DNA of 64,000 nt, taken from the NCBI RefSeq assembly GCF_964355755.1, contig NC_092676.1:28256288-28320287 (forward strand). Reading direction: 5' to 3'. Positions 12,701 through 25,043 of this stretch are shown here, piece after piece. The stretch is from Antedon mediterranea (taxonomy: Eukaryota; Echinodermata; Crinoidea; Comatulida; Antedonidae). The translations under genes were made by a program, and so were the position numbers. The stretch's first letter is position 1. Every line of letters starts with the position of its first letter. The notes under the pieces are model-generated. The model ran no database searches and was not told the origin of the DNA. It worked only from the letters and a program-made list of their open reading frames with translations.

Positions 12701-13961
12701 ATTTATTCTTTCTGACAGTTGATCCAGTATTGATTTTATTCCAAGTAATAAGGAATGATTTGATGTGCACACTAGGTCTTTTGAATTTATCGGTTTTTAT
12801 AACAATACACCAGAAGTACCTTATAATGTTTTATATTGACATGGCAACGCTGATGACTCGTATTAGACAAAGCTGTTTGTTGCTTCTCATTTATTAAATA
12901 TTGATTTTATTCCAAGTAATAAGGAATGATTATGATGTGCACACTAGGTCTTTTGAATTTATCGGTTTTTATAACAATACACCAGAAGTACCTTATAATG
13001 TTTTATATTGACATGGCAACGCTGATGACTCGTATTAGACAAAGCTGTTTGTTGCTTCTCATTTATTAAATATTGATTTTATTCCAAGTAATAAGGAATA
13101 ATTATGATGTGCACACTACCTCCTTTGAATTTATCAGTTATAACAATAAACCAGAAGTACATCATTATTATTATTCAATATTATTTTGCGGGTTAATGCT
13201 CCTGCAACATTGATCCATTATTGATTGTATTCAAAATGATATAGAGTGACTTTGATGACTAATAAACCTGAAGTACATTGTACATGATGTATATAGTCGT
13301 TGCCACAGCAACGTTCATTATTTATTTTTATTATAACAGTAGTAGAGTTGTGGCTTGGTGGCTACCAATTCGAGGGTCCTGGGTTCAAGTCCTGTCATAT
13401 GTCAGGATTTTTTCTAATGACAATTTACAACTCCACTCCCTAAGACTTGTAATAAGACTTTGTTTATGTAAAGCATCTTGTGTAGATGTTTGTCTTGTGA
13501 ACAAGATTGTCACCTTTAAGAAGGATAGTGAATGAATTCGCTTATGGTTATTGTTGGCAATTTGCCTAAATATATAAAAGAAAGAAATAAGGAATAAATG
13601 TTATCAAAAGAACTGAGTATGTCTAGAGTCCAATATAATTTCATTTTTTTTTAACGTAATTCTACAAAAACATCAAACTGTAGACCTATAAATCACAGAC
13701 ATAATTATTTACTATCTTTTGTGTGTTTCAGATATCATCATAATTGTGGTATGGGTGGTGCTCATATTTGCAGGATTAACTACACAACACTTTCTCACAC
13801 GAAAAGACCGACGCGACTTTCCTGAATGCCCGGCCAAGTTATACGCCAAAACAAATGAATTTTTAAACACAGAACAACAACAAATTCCACCAATAGTTGA
13901 CGTTACAGAACGAACACCACTTTTACAAAACACAGCAAGTTCAATAGATAAATATGAATGA
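6797..13961 (+). CDS. tm7sf3: Transmembrane 7 superfamily member 3 (eleven exons)
   Basis: Seven-pass membrane protein; the vertebrate homologue is linked to cell-stress responses. Exons: 6797-6863, 7206-7514, 7846-8029, 8634-8748, 8870-9059, 9309-9395, 10208-10288, 11062-11217, 11408-11505, 12517-12679, 13732-13961. All junctions are GT-AG and phases agree, giving 559 aa (human protein about 570). Exon 1 encodes a signal peptide (MKNLCLFTSLFILF...). The extracellular part has several N-x-S/T sites and the family signatures 'PVPGGC', 'LELDPNIKV' and 'GQGVIYNVIVTDPL'. Hydrophobic segments fill exons 6-11, and the cytoplasmic tail carries 'ERTPLLQ', as in vertebrates. The exon 1 start is chosen because it supplies a signal peptide and a phase-1 donor that joins exon 2 in frame. 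Confidence 0.92.
7594..7719. mobile_element. MITE family 1, copy 1 (decayed), tm7sf3 intron 2
   Basis: Starts 'aaagctctgtctacactatc' and ends with the degraded inverse 'gtagacaaagcttta'. The internal 'gatatgatgtcat' is shared with the copies at 9847 and 10298. Confidence 0.7.
8046..8100. repeat. CCAAT-bearing inverted repeat, tm7sf3 intron 3
   Basis: The left arm 'aatttgaccaatcacaag' is matched by the inverse right arm 'cttgtcattggtcaa', about 14 bp apart. The same arms, further apart, lie upstream of the EEP genes (22331, 35393, 43600, 54272). It is either a short mobile foldback element or a shared regulatory block. Confidence 0.6.
9420..9560 (-). repeat. Probable retroposon tail in intron 6
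   Basis: The motif 'agataaatctttattgtcat' followed by an A/T-rich run resembles an inverted LINE/SINE 3' tail. I cannot name a family. Confidence 0.3.
9847..10016. mobile_element. MITE family 1, copy 2, tm7sf3 intron 6
   Basis: About 170 bp. Left end 'taaagctctgtctacactat', right end inverse 'gatagtgtagtcaaagcttta' with one small change. Internal 'atatttgggca' words form nested inverted repeats. Flanking TA suggests a TA target duplication (Tc1/mariner-like), but this is not certain. Confidence 0.8.
10298..10450. mobile_element. MITE family 1, copy 3, tm7sf3 intron 7
   Basis: 153 bp with near-perfect ~26-bp terminal inverted repeats: 'taaagctctgtctacactat' on the left and 'agtgtagacagagcttta' on the right. 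It is the best preserved of the three copies. It has no coding capacity. Confidence 0.85.
11660..11872. mobile_element. MITE family 2, tm7sf3 intron 9
   Basis: 213 bp with ~31-bp terminal inverted repeats, 'ctctaaaggccaatttacac' and its inverse 'gtgtaaatttgcctttagag', differing at one base over the arms. Inside is a retroposon-like tail 'ggcgctatataaatcg' followed by (GATT)n. The interior may therefore derive from an inserted SINE/LINE tail. Confidence 0.75.
11920..12400. repeat. Diverged ~240-bp tandem duplication, tm7sf3 intron 9
   Basis: Both halves contain 'actgcata', 'gtgtctgct(a/g)ccaccta', 'tatatgtat' and 'gtcaataaatg' in the same order. They are an old duplication, and I see no coding potential. 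Confidence 0.6.
12728..13160. repeat. ~173-bp tandem repeat, tm7sf3 intron 10
   Basis: Two almost identical units (12728-12896 and 12897-13073) and a partial third begin 'tattgattttattccaag' and end 'ttgcttctcatttattaaa'. A diverged relative lies near 21650-21770, outside the gene. Confidence 0.85.
13341..13590 (+). mobile_element. tRNA-derived SINE (family 2), tm7sf3 intron 10
   Basis: A pol III A-box-like word 'tggcttggtgg' (13351) and B box 'gggttcaagtcc' (13381-13392) lie too close together compared with the copy at 57303, so the head has an internal deletion. The body is followed by 'ggcaatttgcctaaa' and an A-rich end. Confidence 0.75.
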
Positions 13962-16900
13962 TATTATATGTAAAATTTTATATATAAGATTTTTTTTTAA
14001 ATAAATAAAGCAAGGAAATCTATTGTGTAATTTAGCCCAAAACGCCCTCCCCTACAGAGACTTCAGAGGTTGTCTGCACCTATGTTTTTTTCATCAAATC
14101 TACAAAATGTCACTTACTTGCAAAATGCAATAACCTATATATTATTAACAGATAAGGTCTTTTGTATGTTTTGGATAAAAAAAAAATGAATTTACTACTT
14201 AATATTATGTCATATTATTGCTAACAGTTAACAGAGATAAAAATGTTTTGTCTGAATTATTCACAAACACCTATTATAAGCCATTTGAATATTTGTCAGC
14301 CAAAAACTCTATCGACACATTTTTCAGAGGTTGTCTGCAGCTATGTTTTTTCATCAAATCTACAAAAAAAAACATTTCTTCTTGCATCCAATCTAAAATG
14401 CTTATAGTATCCTGATTGTGGATCCTAGTATGTATGGTAATCAACACACATGACATTTACATGTTGTGGTTAAAAGAAACATATTAACCAACTTTCTGTT
14501 AATTAATTATTAATTATTGTGGACTTGATCTTGATAATGAATATAGTTAAGTAGCAGAGGTACACATTAGATCCAAAGTGACTTAGCAGTAATAACTTCA
14601 TCGTGATCAACTACATTCATTACTGTTAGGCTATAATGTATATTAATTAAACAAAACCATACTGTTGTCTTGCCATTTCAAAACGAAATTATGTTTAAAA
14701 ACAATTTTATTAGAAAAGCTGTTTACAATTGTGTTACTGTATATATACCGACAGAGAGACCCGCTCATTATTACCCGCTCATTATTTGATCATCCTTCTT
14801 TATATAAAGTATTTGTATGATAACCAAGCATAAATAGAATAAAATTAAGTTATATATAGTTGATAGATATCATAGCAATTTGGTTGTATATTTCTGGTAA
14901 AAGTATCACTTTTAGCAATTGGTTTAACAAATCTTCTAGCTTCAACATGCAAGTAGTATTTCTACTACTGTTAAAAGAAGCTTATCATTTTTCTTAATCA
15001 AAATGTATACTAGTTTGGATAAAAAGGTGAATACATTGCTTTATTTTATGATGTATTATGTATCTGTTTCTAGACAGCCCATCTCAAAATTGGTTTTCTG
15101 AGATTTTGCCTTTCTTAATTAATTTAATTTTGGTTTCTTATTTATTGACATAGATTATTTTTTTATTATTTTTTTGCAACTGAGAAAAGAAAAATAAACA
15201 AACAATAAAACAGAGAAAAACTGAAATGGAATGGAGTTAATATATACTGTCTTGCTTAACTTGTTCAGTACAGTTATTGCGATATACAATAAACCACTAG
15301 AATGATGATATAATCAACTCATTCCAACACAATATAAGATACTGTAGTTATTTAGAAATTAAAAATTATATATTCTGCTTTCAAACTCTTCGTATCATCA
15401 TTTTGTTATTGTATTGTATGGTATTATGTTAGATTATGTAAATAAATGTTATGTAACTTTTAACAAAGTTATCATTACTGGAATTTGATCCATTATTAAT
15501 TTGAGTGAGAATACAAACAATTACTAGAAAAGCAAGAAAACTTATTGCGTAGTTATAAGTTTAAATATTTGTCAGCCCAAAACGCCATCTAAAGAGACTC
15601 ACCCATGTTTTACAGAGGTTGTCGGCAGCTATGTTTTTCACTGTCATAAAATCTACAAATAAACGTCTTCATTACTTTTTACATCCAATCCAAATTGATC
15701 ACTGTATCCTGATTGTGGACGCTGGTAAGTAAGGTAATCAACACAGATGACATTTAAACATAAGTTGTGGTTAAAAGAAACATATTAACTAACTTTTACT
15801 GTTACTTATTGTGAACTTTATCTTGTTAATAACTAGTTACTATAAGTTAGAGAACAGAGGAGTAAACTTTTAAACCAAATTGATGAGTGCATTTCTTACA
15901 TGAACAGTAACTGTGACGACTAGAAGTACATTATTAATTTATCATGAACAAGCACATTCATTGTTTACACGTTAGGCTATAATGCATATTAATTAAATAA
16001 AAACATACTGTTGTCTTGCCATTTCCATATGTTTAAACACAATTTTATTAAAATTATTTACAATTATTATTTTATATATGCAGAACAGAATGTTTAGAGA
16101 CAGAGAGTCGCTCATTATAATTCAGCGTTGATCACCAGCTAGTAAATATTATTAAGAAAAAACATTTCTAGTAAATTTCAAAACAATTTCATTTCGTACG
16201 AATAATTCATCCTACAAGTAGTGTTTGTTGTTGCTATTAATTTGTCACATTATTTTTTTATATATTTTACGAATTATTGTTCCTGTCCATTATCGATTTT
16301 TATTTCATTCCATTCCATCGTCAAGATTATATATAATTGTTGTTTTGCCATTTACATGTTAAAACCAATTTTATTAGAGAACTGTTTACAATTGTATTAC
16401 TGTATTGTATGCAGAACAGAATAATTGGAGACAGAGAGACTCGCTCATTATTGTAATGTAGCGTGTTTGATCATCATTTTTTATATATTTGCATGATAAC
16501 CAAGAATAAATTATATTGTTTGTATATTTCTGGTAAAAGTATTATTTTTAGCAATGCTTTAAGCAATCTAATAGTTTCAACATGTAATAACTATTATTGC
16601 TGATAGCATATCATTTTCTTAATCAAAATGCATATATATTAGGTATGTTTTAAAATATTGGTATGTTTGGATAAAAAGGTGAATATATTATTTTATATTA
16701 TGTATCTGTTTGGGATAGCCCATCTCAAAATTGGTTTTCTGAAATTTCGCCTTTCTTAATTTGCTCATATTATTGTTATCTTTTTATTGACATAGATAGA
16801 CATATAAACTTTATTCGTCAAAAATTGAATATACTGAGAAAATAAAAATAAACTTGACTTGAATTGAATATTTATCAATAATATCGGTACTGGACCATCT

Positions 16901-17549
16901 GGTTTGAATTATGTTTTTTACAACTCAAATATTTCGGTAACTCTTACTTTTTAAATGACACTACAGACATTATGTCAAAAAGTCTAGTTCACCTTATAAT
17001 GAAAAACTTTTTTTTTTTTTTGCAACTGAGAAAAGAAAAATAAACTTGACTTGAATTGAATAAATTGTAATTGTCAAGAGAGAAAAACTGAAATGGAATC
17101 AGTACTGTCTTGCTTAACTTGTTCAGTACAGTTATTTTAATATACAATAAACCACTCGAATGCTGATATAAATAATGTGAAAAGATAAAGATAATGCAGG
17201 GGATGTTCTAAAACATCAGGAGAAAATTGACACCTATCCATGGGTAACATGTGTTCCTGTTATTGCAGAATAATTGATGTTTCATTGTTTTACATAAATT
17301 GTTTCAACATCAAAGGTTTAAACGTTTTAAAATTCACAACTCAGATGGTCTGTGTTTTAATCGGTGTTTTAAATGACACGTTGTATAAAAGTCCCATACA
17401 TGCTTCATCAGACCTATTACTATGTTATTGATGCATTACCTGTTATCAATCCGTTTTTATCAGGCAATTCACAGAATATAGAATGTCACAAAAGCAACCC
17501 CATAATGTTGCACCTACAACAACTACCCTATTTCTGATACCACATAGAA
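13962..17549. other. Gene-free region of diverged local duplications downstream of tm7sf3
   Basis: The tm7sf3 poly(A) signal (overlapping AATAAA words at 14000-14009) lies just inside. Beyond it, two blocks recur. Block one has 'aaaacgcc', 'cagaggttgtctgca' and 'catcaaatctacaaa' (near 14040, 14320, 15575 and again 59280). Block two has 'ctgtttacaattgt', 'agacagagagact', 'tgataaccaagaataaat' and 'tttctggtaaaagtat' (near 14720-14900, 16060, 16380-16550, and again 41270, 59560, 62520). No credible coding exon is seen. Confidence 0.55.
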
Positions 17550-18301
17550 ATGGCTCCACCACACTATCCAGTTAGTGCTCAGTTGTCCTTTGGTGACAGG
17601 CGTAACTACATTATTACCACTTACAATTCTGGTCGTTGTCAAGACAATGACATTACACATGATTCTAGGAAATCAAAGGAAACACAATGTAAAAAATCAG
17701 ACATTATATTTTGTCAGGAATTTATTAAAGCTACACTGGACTTTTTTAAGGAACACCACCAATTCTGTGGTCATACGGCAAATGGTGGATACACAGCGGT
17801 ATTGATCAAGAAAGAGCTCTGTCAAAGAAGAAGGCAGTTACCGGAAAGTCTGTTGGATAATCGTTTTCCGCTCAATCAAAAGCACATTGGTCGTCATTGT
17901 ACAATTTTACTGGATCATATCATCGTTATCTCATGGCATGGAAAAAGTAAAACTAAGATAGAAGGCGACGTGGAGTTAGAAACTGCTGCAAAAGAAAGAA
18001 CTCAAAAGCGCAAAAAAAAATATTTTAGAGTTCTTCAGATCAGCAATACGCGTTTGATCTTGTAATGATATACAATTTGCCAGTTATTATTGGTGGAGAT
18101 TTTAACTTACCAGCAGATGTTGTCAAACGGGAAATTGGCAAAGCAGAAGCGGAATACAGTCATGTAATTAATAATCCAATTGATACTTATGGAAGAAGTA
18201 ATATTGATTACTTTTATGTTGTGTGGCCCACTATAATGAAAGTATATAGAGCTTTTGCACAACCATCAAAAGAGGATATCGCTAGTATACCGAGAACGTA
18301 A
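17550..18301 (+). pseudogene. EEP-nuclease-like gene, copy a (one frameshift)
   Basis: An intronless member of the local family with a DNase I/endonuclease-exonuclease-phosphatase fold. The first frame (17550-18065) carries 'ITTYNSG', 'SDIIFCQE' and 'VISWHGK'. The second (through 18301) carries 'LPVIIGGDFNLPAD' and 'SNIDYFYVV'. A one-base indel near 18033-18045, in the segment equivalent to the 'LQRHAFDL' helix of copy e, breaks the frame. Upstream there is neither the TATA word nor the CCAAT palindrome of copies b-f, so it looks like an older and probably dead member. An assembly error cannot be excluded. Downstream flank is shared with copy g. Confidence 0.75.
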
Positions 18302-20247
18302 TGCTCGCGCTGAAGCAAACGAACCGCATTAAAGAAAAATATACTGAATCACCAATAAAACCAGTATCACAAATTTAAACAACACCTAAATAACCCCAGT
18401 AAAACAAGAGACGATAATAAAAAAAGTTTTTTTATGATCACATGTAAGTGTATATACAATGGTTACGAGCTAATTCCGTAATGAATAGTTTAAGCAGCCA
18501 ATATGTTTGGAAAAGTAGTGGTTCAAGCCAAAAAAAGAACGTACAAGCAAAAGTCTTTTATCATTCAATCAAGACAAGATGACAAGACAAGATGATAACA
18601 TATAATATTGTAATGAAACAATTCGTCGCCAGAATATGTGTTTTTATTTAATTCTATGACATTCACAATTTAGTGATTATTAATATGGTGGGTTTGAATC
18701 AATCATGCTTTAGTAGGCATGTTTCAGTTTCGTATGGATAAACCAATAATAACATACGGTGAGAGACATAACAGCATTAAATAAAACATAATCAACACAG
18801 AAACAACATTATAATTCCTGGTAAAAGTGTTATTGTTTGTAATGCTTTAACCATACTGTTCAACTATTGTATGATAGCTTTTTTTATTAGTCTAATCTGC
18901 TTTACAACTAAATAATAATAATCATAATATCCTGGATTTATATAGCGCCTGATGTTGTGAAACCTCTAATCGCTGAACATTATTACCCCAGTAATATATT
19001 TTCTTAATCAAAATTGATTAAGATATTTTCTATGTTTGGATAAAAAGATGCAGTATTATGTTTCTGTTTCTGGGCAGCCCTTCTCAAGCTTTTGCTTTCT
19101 AGGATTTCGCCCCTCTTAATTTGCTCATTAACAGCGGTGTTATCCGAGAAAACAATAAATAAATGTAACATTGATTTGAATGAAGTATAAATCAAAACAA
19201 CTTTAAACCATTAAATGGAATAAAATCTATATTGTACTAGTACTTGTTCTGTCTATTGCTTTGTATTGTTTTCGTATTATAGGTAGTATGGAGTGTTTAT
19301 GTCTGAAGTATTACAATACTGTACAATAAATAACTCGAATGCTGAAATATATAAGTGAAAATATAAAGATGAGAACATCTGATTAATTACCAATTAGAAA
19401 AAAGTAAATGCGAAAGGATGTTCTCCTACCCCGGGGGTAAATTCACACCTTTCCGTATGTTTCTCCTTCTTGTTCACAAACCCAATGGTACCAATCCAAT
19501 TGCATTACGGTACGTTACATAGCCCATGGAAATGAATTCATTAATTCATGCATACTCTTTCAAGTCTTTTCTATGAATTGGAATTCAATACCAAACACAC
19601 AATATCTAACTATAGATATACCAGCGCTCCTGTTACTGTATAACATAGTTGATGTTTCAATTGTTTTGCAGAAATTGTTTAATACTTGACCATCTGTGGT
19701 TTAAATGTTTTCATTTTCTCATACATGCTTTTTATCAGGCTGTTATGTTATTGGTGCATTGATGTGTGAAATCCTAAAATGCAATAACTATCTATTATTA
19801 TTTAAGGGATACAATATTTTACGGGCTGTCTAGAATATTAGGTATCCCCGTCACAGATTGCATCCCCTATAACAGTAATAACTATCTATTATAAGGGATA
19901 CAATATTTTACAGGAAGGCTGCCTATAATATTAGGTCACAGATTGCACCCGCTATAATATAACAGTATATTTATTGAATATTATTCAAAAATAACATGGT
20001 AATGATTTATGATGTCTAGGTCCATTTTGATTTATCTGGTATACTACAATACAGGTAGAATGTTTTAAATGTACAATAATATAAGTACATTGTTTGTAGC
20101 CGTTAATCGGCACAACGCTCGTTAATATTGTAACAGAATTATAGTCTGCATATAAAGATACAATATATGTACAATCTGTTACATACAAGTTATTGTTTCT
20201 TCATCATTGATCCATTATTGAAATATACACTTATTTTTATGTTTCAG
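18302..20247. other. Gene-free 3' flank of EEP copy a
   Basis: I see no coding exon. Sequence at 19240-20160 is paralogous to 58400-59220, sharing 'gtctgaagtattacaatact', 'ggtacgttacatagcccat' and two tandem copies of 'gggatacaatattttacggg'. A SINE-like tail word 'atatagcgcctgatgttgtg' lies near 18940. Confidence 0.55.
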
Positions 20248-20345
20248 ATATCATCATAATTGTGGTATGGGTGGTGCTCATATTTGCAGGATTAACAACA
20301 CCACACTTTCTCACACGTATGGACCGACGCGACTTTCCCGAATGA
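20248..20345 (+). pseudogene. Partial copy of tm7sf3 exon 11
   Basis: An intact acceptor (tttatgtttcag) is followed by about 95 bp nearly identical to the start of the last tm7sf3 exon (13732), encoding 'DIIIIVVWVVLIFAGL'. Phase is kept. A 3-bp insertion then creates an in-frame TGA at 20343-20345, and similarity to the tail ends soon after. It could be a dead duplicate or a usable alternative last exon that would remove the ERTPLL tail. Confidence 0.8.
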
Positions 20346-20676
20346 TGCCCGGCAGAAGAAAAAGCAATTCGACCAATAACTATTATGTTATATTGTATTT
20401 ATTATGTACCGGTATCTGTTTCTGGGCAACCCATCTAAAAATGTGTTTTCTGTGATTTCGCCTTTCTTAATTTGCTCATATTATTGTTTTCTTGTTTATT
20501 GACATATTATATAGATATAGGCCTAGATAAACTTTATTCAACATTTATTTATCTTCGTTTTTTTTGGCAACTGAGAAAATAGAAATAAACTTGACTTGAA
20601 TTGAATAAATTTTAATTGTCAAGAGAGAAAAACTGAAATAGAATCAGAGTTATTGTATTACTGTCTTGCTTAACTG

Positions 20677-20860
20677 GACAAATTACAACTCCACTCCCAA
20701 AGACTTGTAATAATACAAGTTTGTTTATGTAGAGCATCTTGTGTATATGGTTGTCTTGTGAACAGGATTGCCACCTTTAAGAAGGATAGTGAATTAATTC
20801 GCTTGTGATTATCCTTGGCAATTTGCCTAAAAAAGAATTATAAAAAATATTAAAATATAT
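20677..20860 (+). mobile_element. SINE family 2, head-truncated
   Basis: Matches the body of the SINE at 13341 from 'acaactccactccc' through 'cctttaagaaggatagtgaa' to 'ggcaatttgcctaaa'. The tRNA-like head with A and B boxes is missing. Confidence 0.75.
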
Positions 20861-22330
20861 TGCAATATACAATAAACCAGAAAAAAAGTATAATGCCGGG
20901 GGTATTCTCGTTCACCAGGGACAAATTTTACACCTATAGACAACAAGTGTTCCTGTTATTGTAGAATAATTGATATTTCAATTGTTTTGCATAACTCAGA
21001 TATTTCCGTGTTTTAATCGTTGTTTTAAATGACGCTCTGCATAACAGTCTCATAATGCTTCATCAGACCTATAATATGTTATTGATGTATTTACTTGTTA
21101 TCAATCCGTTTTCATCAGGCAATTTACAGAATATAGAATGACACTGAACTATAATGTTGCACCTAGAATAATTGATGTTTAGTTATTATTATTACATTAT
21201 TTTTCAATAATATCGATATTGGCCATCTGGTTTGAATGATGTTTTTACACAACTTTAACTTTTTCTGTGTGAAACACTCGTTTATAAATGACACTATTAT
21301 AATATGAAAAAGGTTAATTCAGCTTCTAATGACTATTTGAAGTTTACAAGTACACATAATGGTATTACTTGAATTGAATTTAAAAAGTCTTTAATAATTG
21401 AACCAAAAAGATGTACGGTAGTAAGTAACTCAAGTTTTATTAGTAAACATTATGCTTCATCAGATTTATTATTTGTATTAATTTGATTTGTATTTATACA
21501 TTTATTGTTATATTATTTATTTACTGTTTACGTCAGTTACACACAATCGACACTAAATCTACCGTGCCCTAATAATTGATGAATAATCTGTACGATCTTA
21601 TTATGTTGTTATTGTTTCTACAGTTTAACCATTTTTTTTTTTCAAATAATATGTAATGATTTATGATATTGCACACTAGGTCTTTTAAATGTATCGGTTA
21701 TAACAATACACCCACTATAGCCGTTGGCACAGTATGTTGTTTGCTGCTTCTCATTTGTCAAATGAATCATTGTCATGTAAAGATGCAATACCTGAGAGGC
21801 TGCGATATTAAAAATTATTGACCAATTACCGGTTTTTATTTTGTAAAAACATGATTACAATGTATAGAGTCCGTGTACAGATGACATACACACCCAACAT
21901 AGCAACAACCAGTATGATTTTGAGAAAATCAGATTGATTGATCTCCTGGTACTGTATTGCACTTTTACAACTAAATAGTTGATTAGTTATAGTAAAAATA
22001 CAATACCGGGAGACTTTCTCATCCTAAACCGATTGATTTGGTAGGCCTATTGTTTTAAATACAGTACAGTAAATATAATATATTGGTGGACCCCTGGTTA
22101 CCGCATGTTTCAGAAATCTGCAAGAATGTTGGTCTGTTAAGGTTAGCCTTTTAACTTTATTTAAACATAAAATGTAGGTAGATCTGTCTGCACTGTATGT
22201 AAATGCTTTTTCACTTGTCTTGTGTTTGTCTAATCTATTCTGTTATTAATTTCGTTGTTTATCGGATATGCTATAAATTATATCGGAATCAGTATTCCGT
22301 CATATTTTAGGCTTATACGCAACCCTATAT
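20861..22330. other. Gene-free module remnant upstream of EEP copy b
   Basis: Contains fragments shared with the flanks of other EEP copies, such as 'gcttcatcagacctat' near 21057 and the intron-10-like 'gcacactaggtcttttaaatg' near 21673. No coding sequence is recognised. Confidence 0.5.
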
Positions 22331-22508
22331 TAATTTGGCCAATGCTAATCGACGGCATTTTTTAGCTATGAAAAGGATCATTACGTAAAATCAATCATCC
22401 GTACTATCGCTTGTCATTGGTTAAAATTGTGCTCATACCTACGTAATAAATATTATGATTTTAAGCAAAGTATAAATAGTTCAAACAAATTAATAACGCA
22501 CGCAGTCT
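22331..22508 (+). promoter_or_regulatory. Promoter of EEP copy b
   Basis: In order: a left CCAAT-bearing arm (22331), a perfect TTACGTAA (22381-22388, a PAR/C/EBP-type bZIP palindrome), an inverse arm 'cttgtcattggttaaaatt' (about 22410), TATAAATA (22471-22478) and an Inr-like 'cgcagtc' about 30 bp later. The start codon is at 22658, implying a leader of roughly 150 nt. The same order is seen before copy e. Confidence 0.6.
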
Positions 22509-22868
22509 TTATTAAACGTAACGGACACACACTTACAATTGAAGATAACAAAAAGTATCAACAAAAACAAGAAGCAATACTTGACAGAACGTAAGAGACG
22601 AATTGTATTGAGACAAACTATTCTGTAATCTATAGGAACATTCAAACAGGAATTAGAATGGGACCGCATAATCCTGTTTCTGCTACTTGTACGTTGGGCA
22701 AGAAAGAGTACAAGCTTACAACTTACAATGCTGGTCAAGATAACGACGATTACAGAGAGGAGAAAATAATTGAATGTAAAAAATCTGATATTGTTTTCTT
22801 TCAAGAAATTAATCAAGATACTATCGACTCTTTCAACGAGTTTAAACCCTTTAAAAATAAACTGGGAA

Positions 22869-22873
22869 ATGCA
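22869..22873. repeat. Target-site duplication ATGCA, left
   Basis: ATGCA directly precedes the left LTR and directly follows the right LTR (30149-30153). The uninterrupted paralogue e has a single 'gggaaatgcatacacag' at the same place. Confidence 0.95.
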
Positions 22874-23065
22874 TGTCACAGTATTGATCTGCTGCCACCT
22901 ACAGTTATGACTCAACTAATATATTATTTGCTGCCACCTATTGTGGGTTGACCTTTGAGTGAATAAAGGCACTTCGATATAGTTAATGCTACATGTGTGT
23001 GAGCCTGTTTATTACTGGGTTTGAATCTAAGAAAGCATTCACCATCAAGCACATACATCACGACA
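22874..23065 (+). repeat. Left LTR, 192 bp
   Basis: Starts 'tgtcacagtattgatctgc' and ends 'catacatcacgaca'. It contains AATAAA (22962-22967) and two copies of 'ctgccacctat(a/t)'. It matches 29957-30148 exactly. Confidence 0.95.
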
Positions 23066-23082
23066 TGGTGTCAGAATAGAGG
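23066..23082 (+). other. Primer-binding site
   Basis: 'tggtgtcagaatagagg' abuts the left LTR with no spacer. The leading TGGTGTCAG is compatible with the 3' end of a leucine tRNA plus CCA, though similarity fades after nine bases. Confidence 0.6.
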
Positions 23083-25043
23083 TTAAAGAACGCACAGGTG
23101 AATTCATTAATTGTGATTTTCGGAAAACAACGGAAAAATATAGACTTATAATAATCTACAACGCAGGATGGCTGAATTAACAGGCATACCTATTCCATCC
23201 ATCGACTGGAAGACAACAAATTTGCCCGAAGCTCTACGTAAGTTCAAACGGACGTGCGAATTTATTTTTAATGGACCACTATCAGAAAAAGATGAGGTAA
23301 TAAAAGTACAATACCTAATGTTATGGGTCGGCGACACAGGTCGAGACATCCGTGATGGCTGGGGTTTATCAGACGAACACAAGCAACAGCTTGCCCCACA
23401 CTGGACTGGATTTGATAATTATGTAAAACCTAAGTCAAACTTCAGAGTAGCTCGTTTCAGATTAAGGGCACTCAAACAAGAAGAACAAGAAACAGTAGAT
23501 GCTTTCATTACAAAGGCAAAACTGATTGCTGATGAATGTGAATTTACAGACAAACAGGAACAGTTACTAGACACATTAATTGCAGGCCTATATAATGATA
23601 CTATACGGCGCAAATTGATAGCACAAGACAAGGACATGACACTAGACGGTGCATTGAAAATTGTACGTGCATATGAAGGCACAAAAAGACAAATGGAGGA
23701 CATTGAAGGTACCAAGGCGATACAAGCTGTGAAATACAAGAGACAACCCAGACAAAAACCCAAATACAACACACACCATTGCTTGAACTGTGGTGAACAG
23801 CATGAAAGAAATGACACATGCCCTGCTGCAAATGAACACTGCTTTTACTGTAAGAAAGCAGGCCACAGAAGCAAGGTTTGCTTCAAAAAGAAAAAGGACT
23901 CTACTTTCAAGAAACAATATAATAAGAAAAGAGTCAATCAACTGGGAGAAACAACACCACATCACGACGAAGATGACACAGGTAACAGTTTTGTACTTGA
24001 TTCTCTTGAAAACAATGTGAATGCAGTGAAGACAGACACTCAAGCTTACGCCAATATTCAAATGACTGGCGACACCAATAGAACTGTTCGATGTAAACTC
24101 GACAGTGGTGCGGAAGTCAATGTTATGCCGATGCGAATATTCAGACAGCTATTTCCATCACAGACAGATGAGATGAACAAGCCTATGAATTTACATAGAT
24201 CTAATGCAAAGCTAATTGCATATGGTGACAACAGCATAATAGCATATGGCACAAAGATGATCAAATGTACACACGGTAATACAACGAAAAAACTTTACTT
24301 TTACATTACGGAGGATGACGGCAAGACAATGCTTAGTCTCAACACGTGCCTCAACTTAAAGCTAATTACACTAAACTGCATAGATACATGCATAAAGTGT
24401 CACAAGAAAAGTGATATATCTGAAATCACTTCATCCATAAGATTTGGACAAAACGGCGACGCCAAAGAAGACCTACTGTCACAATACAAGTCATGTTTCC
24501 AGGGAGTTGGTCTTTTCCCAGGTGAATATCACATAGACTTGCGTGAAAATGCAGAACCTGTCATTCACCCTCCACGAAGAGTACCTGAAACATTAAAGAC
24601 AGCCCTAAAAAAGGAATTACAACGAATGATTGATCTTGAAATAATTGAGAAAGTTGAACAGCCAACCGACTGGGTCAACAGCATTGTGTATGTTACAAAA
24701 CCTACAGGTGAATTGCGTATCTGTCTGGATCCAAAAGACTTAAATAAACATGTTAAACGGCCTCATCATTATACACAGACACTGGATGATGTGCTGCCAA
24801 GCCTACAGGGATCCACACTGTTTACAATTCTTGATGCTCGCTCCGGATATTGGAACGTAAAACTTGATAACGCATCTAAACTATTAACAACTTTCAATAC
24901 ACCATATGGACGATACTGTTTCAAAAGACTACCTTTTGGACTAGTTTCAGCACAAGATGTATTTCAGAAGAAGGTAGACCAGACATTCGAAGGCCTACCA
25001 GGTGTAATTGCCATCGCAGACGACATTGTCGTGTTCGGCAAAG

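Noticed and set aside
12559-12897. 112-codon frame beginning in tm7sf3 exon 10
   Set aside because: The true exon ends at the donor after 12679. The remainder is intronic tandem repeat read in frame by chance.
17550-18301. EEP copies as endonuclease domains of LINE elements
   Set aside because: No reverse transcriptase follows any copy, the frames end with a stop and an acidic tail, and they have their own promoters and 3' flanks. The possibility of an ancient LINE origin remains open.
22490-22915. 141-codon minus-strand frame, with a 156-codon counterpart at 49084-49554
   Set aside because: They are antisense to EEP copies b and e, and rich in Phe/Leu/Val as expected from complementing Lys/Glu/Asn-rich codons. 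The plus strand carries the recognisable motifs.
23419-24061. Several minus-strand frames across gag
   Set aside because: Shadows of the gag-pol frame with no domain of their own. Zinc knuckles and protease are on the plus strand.
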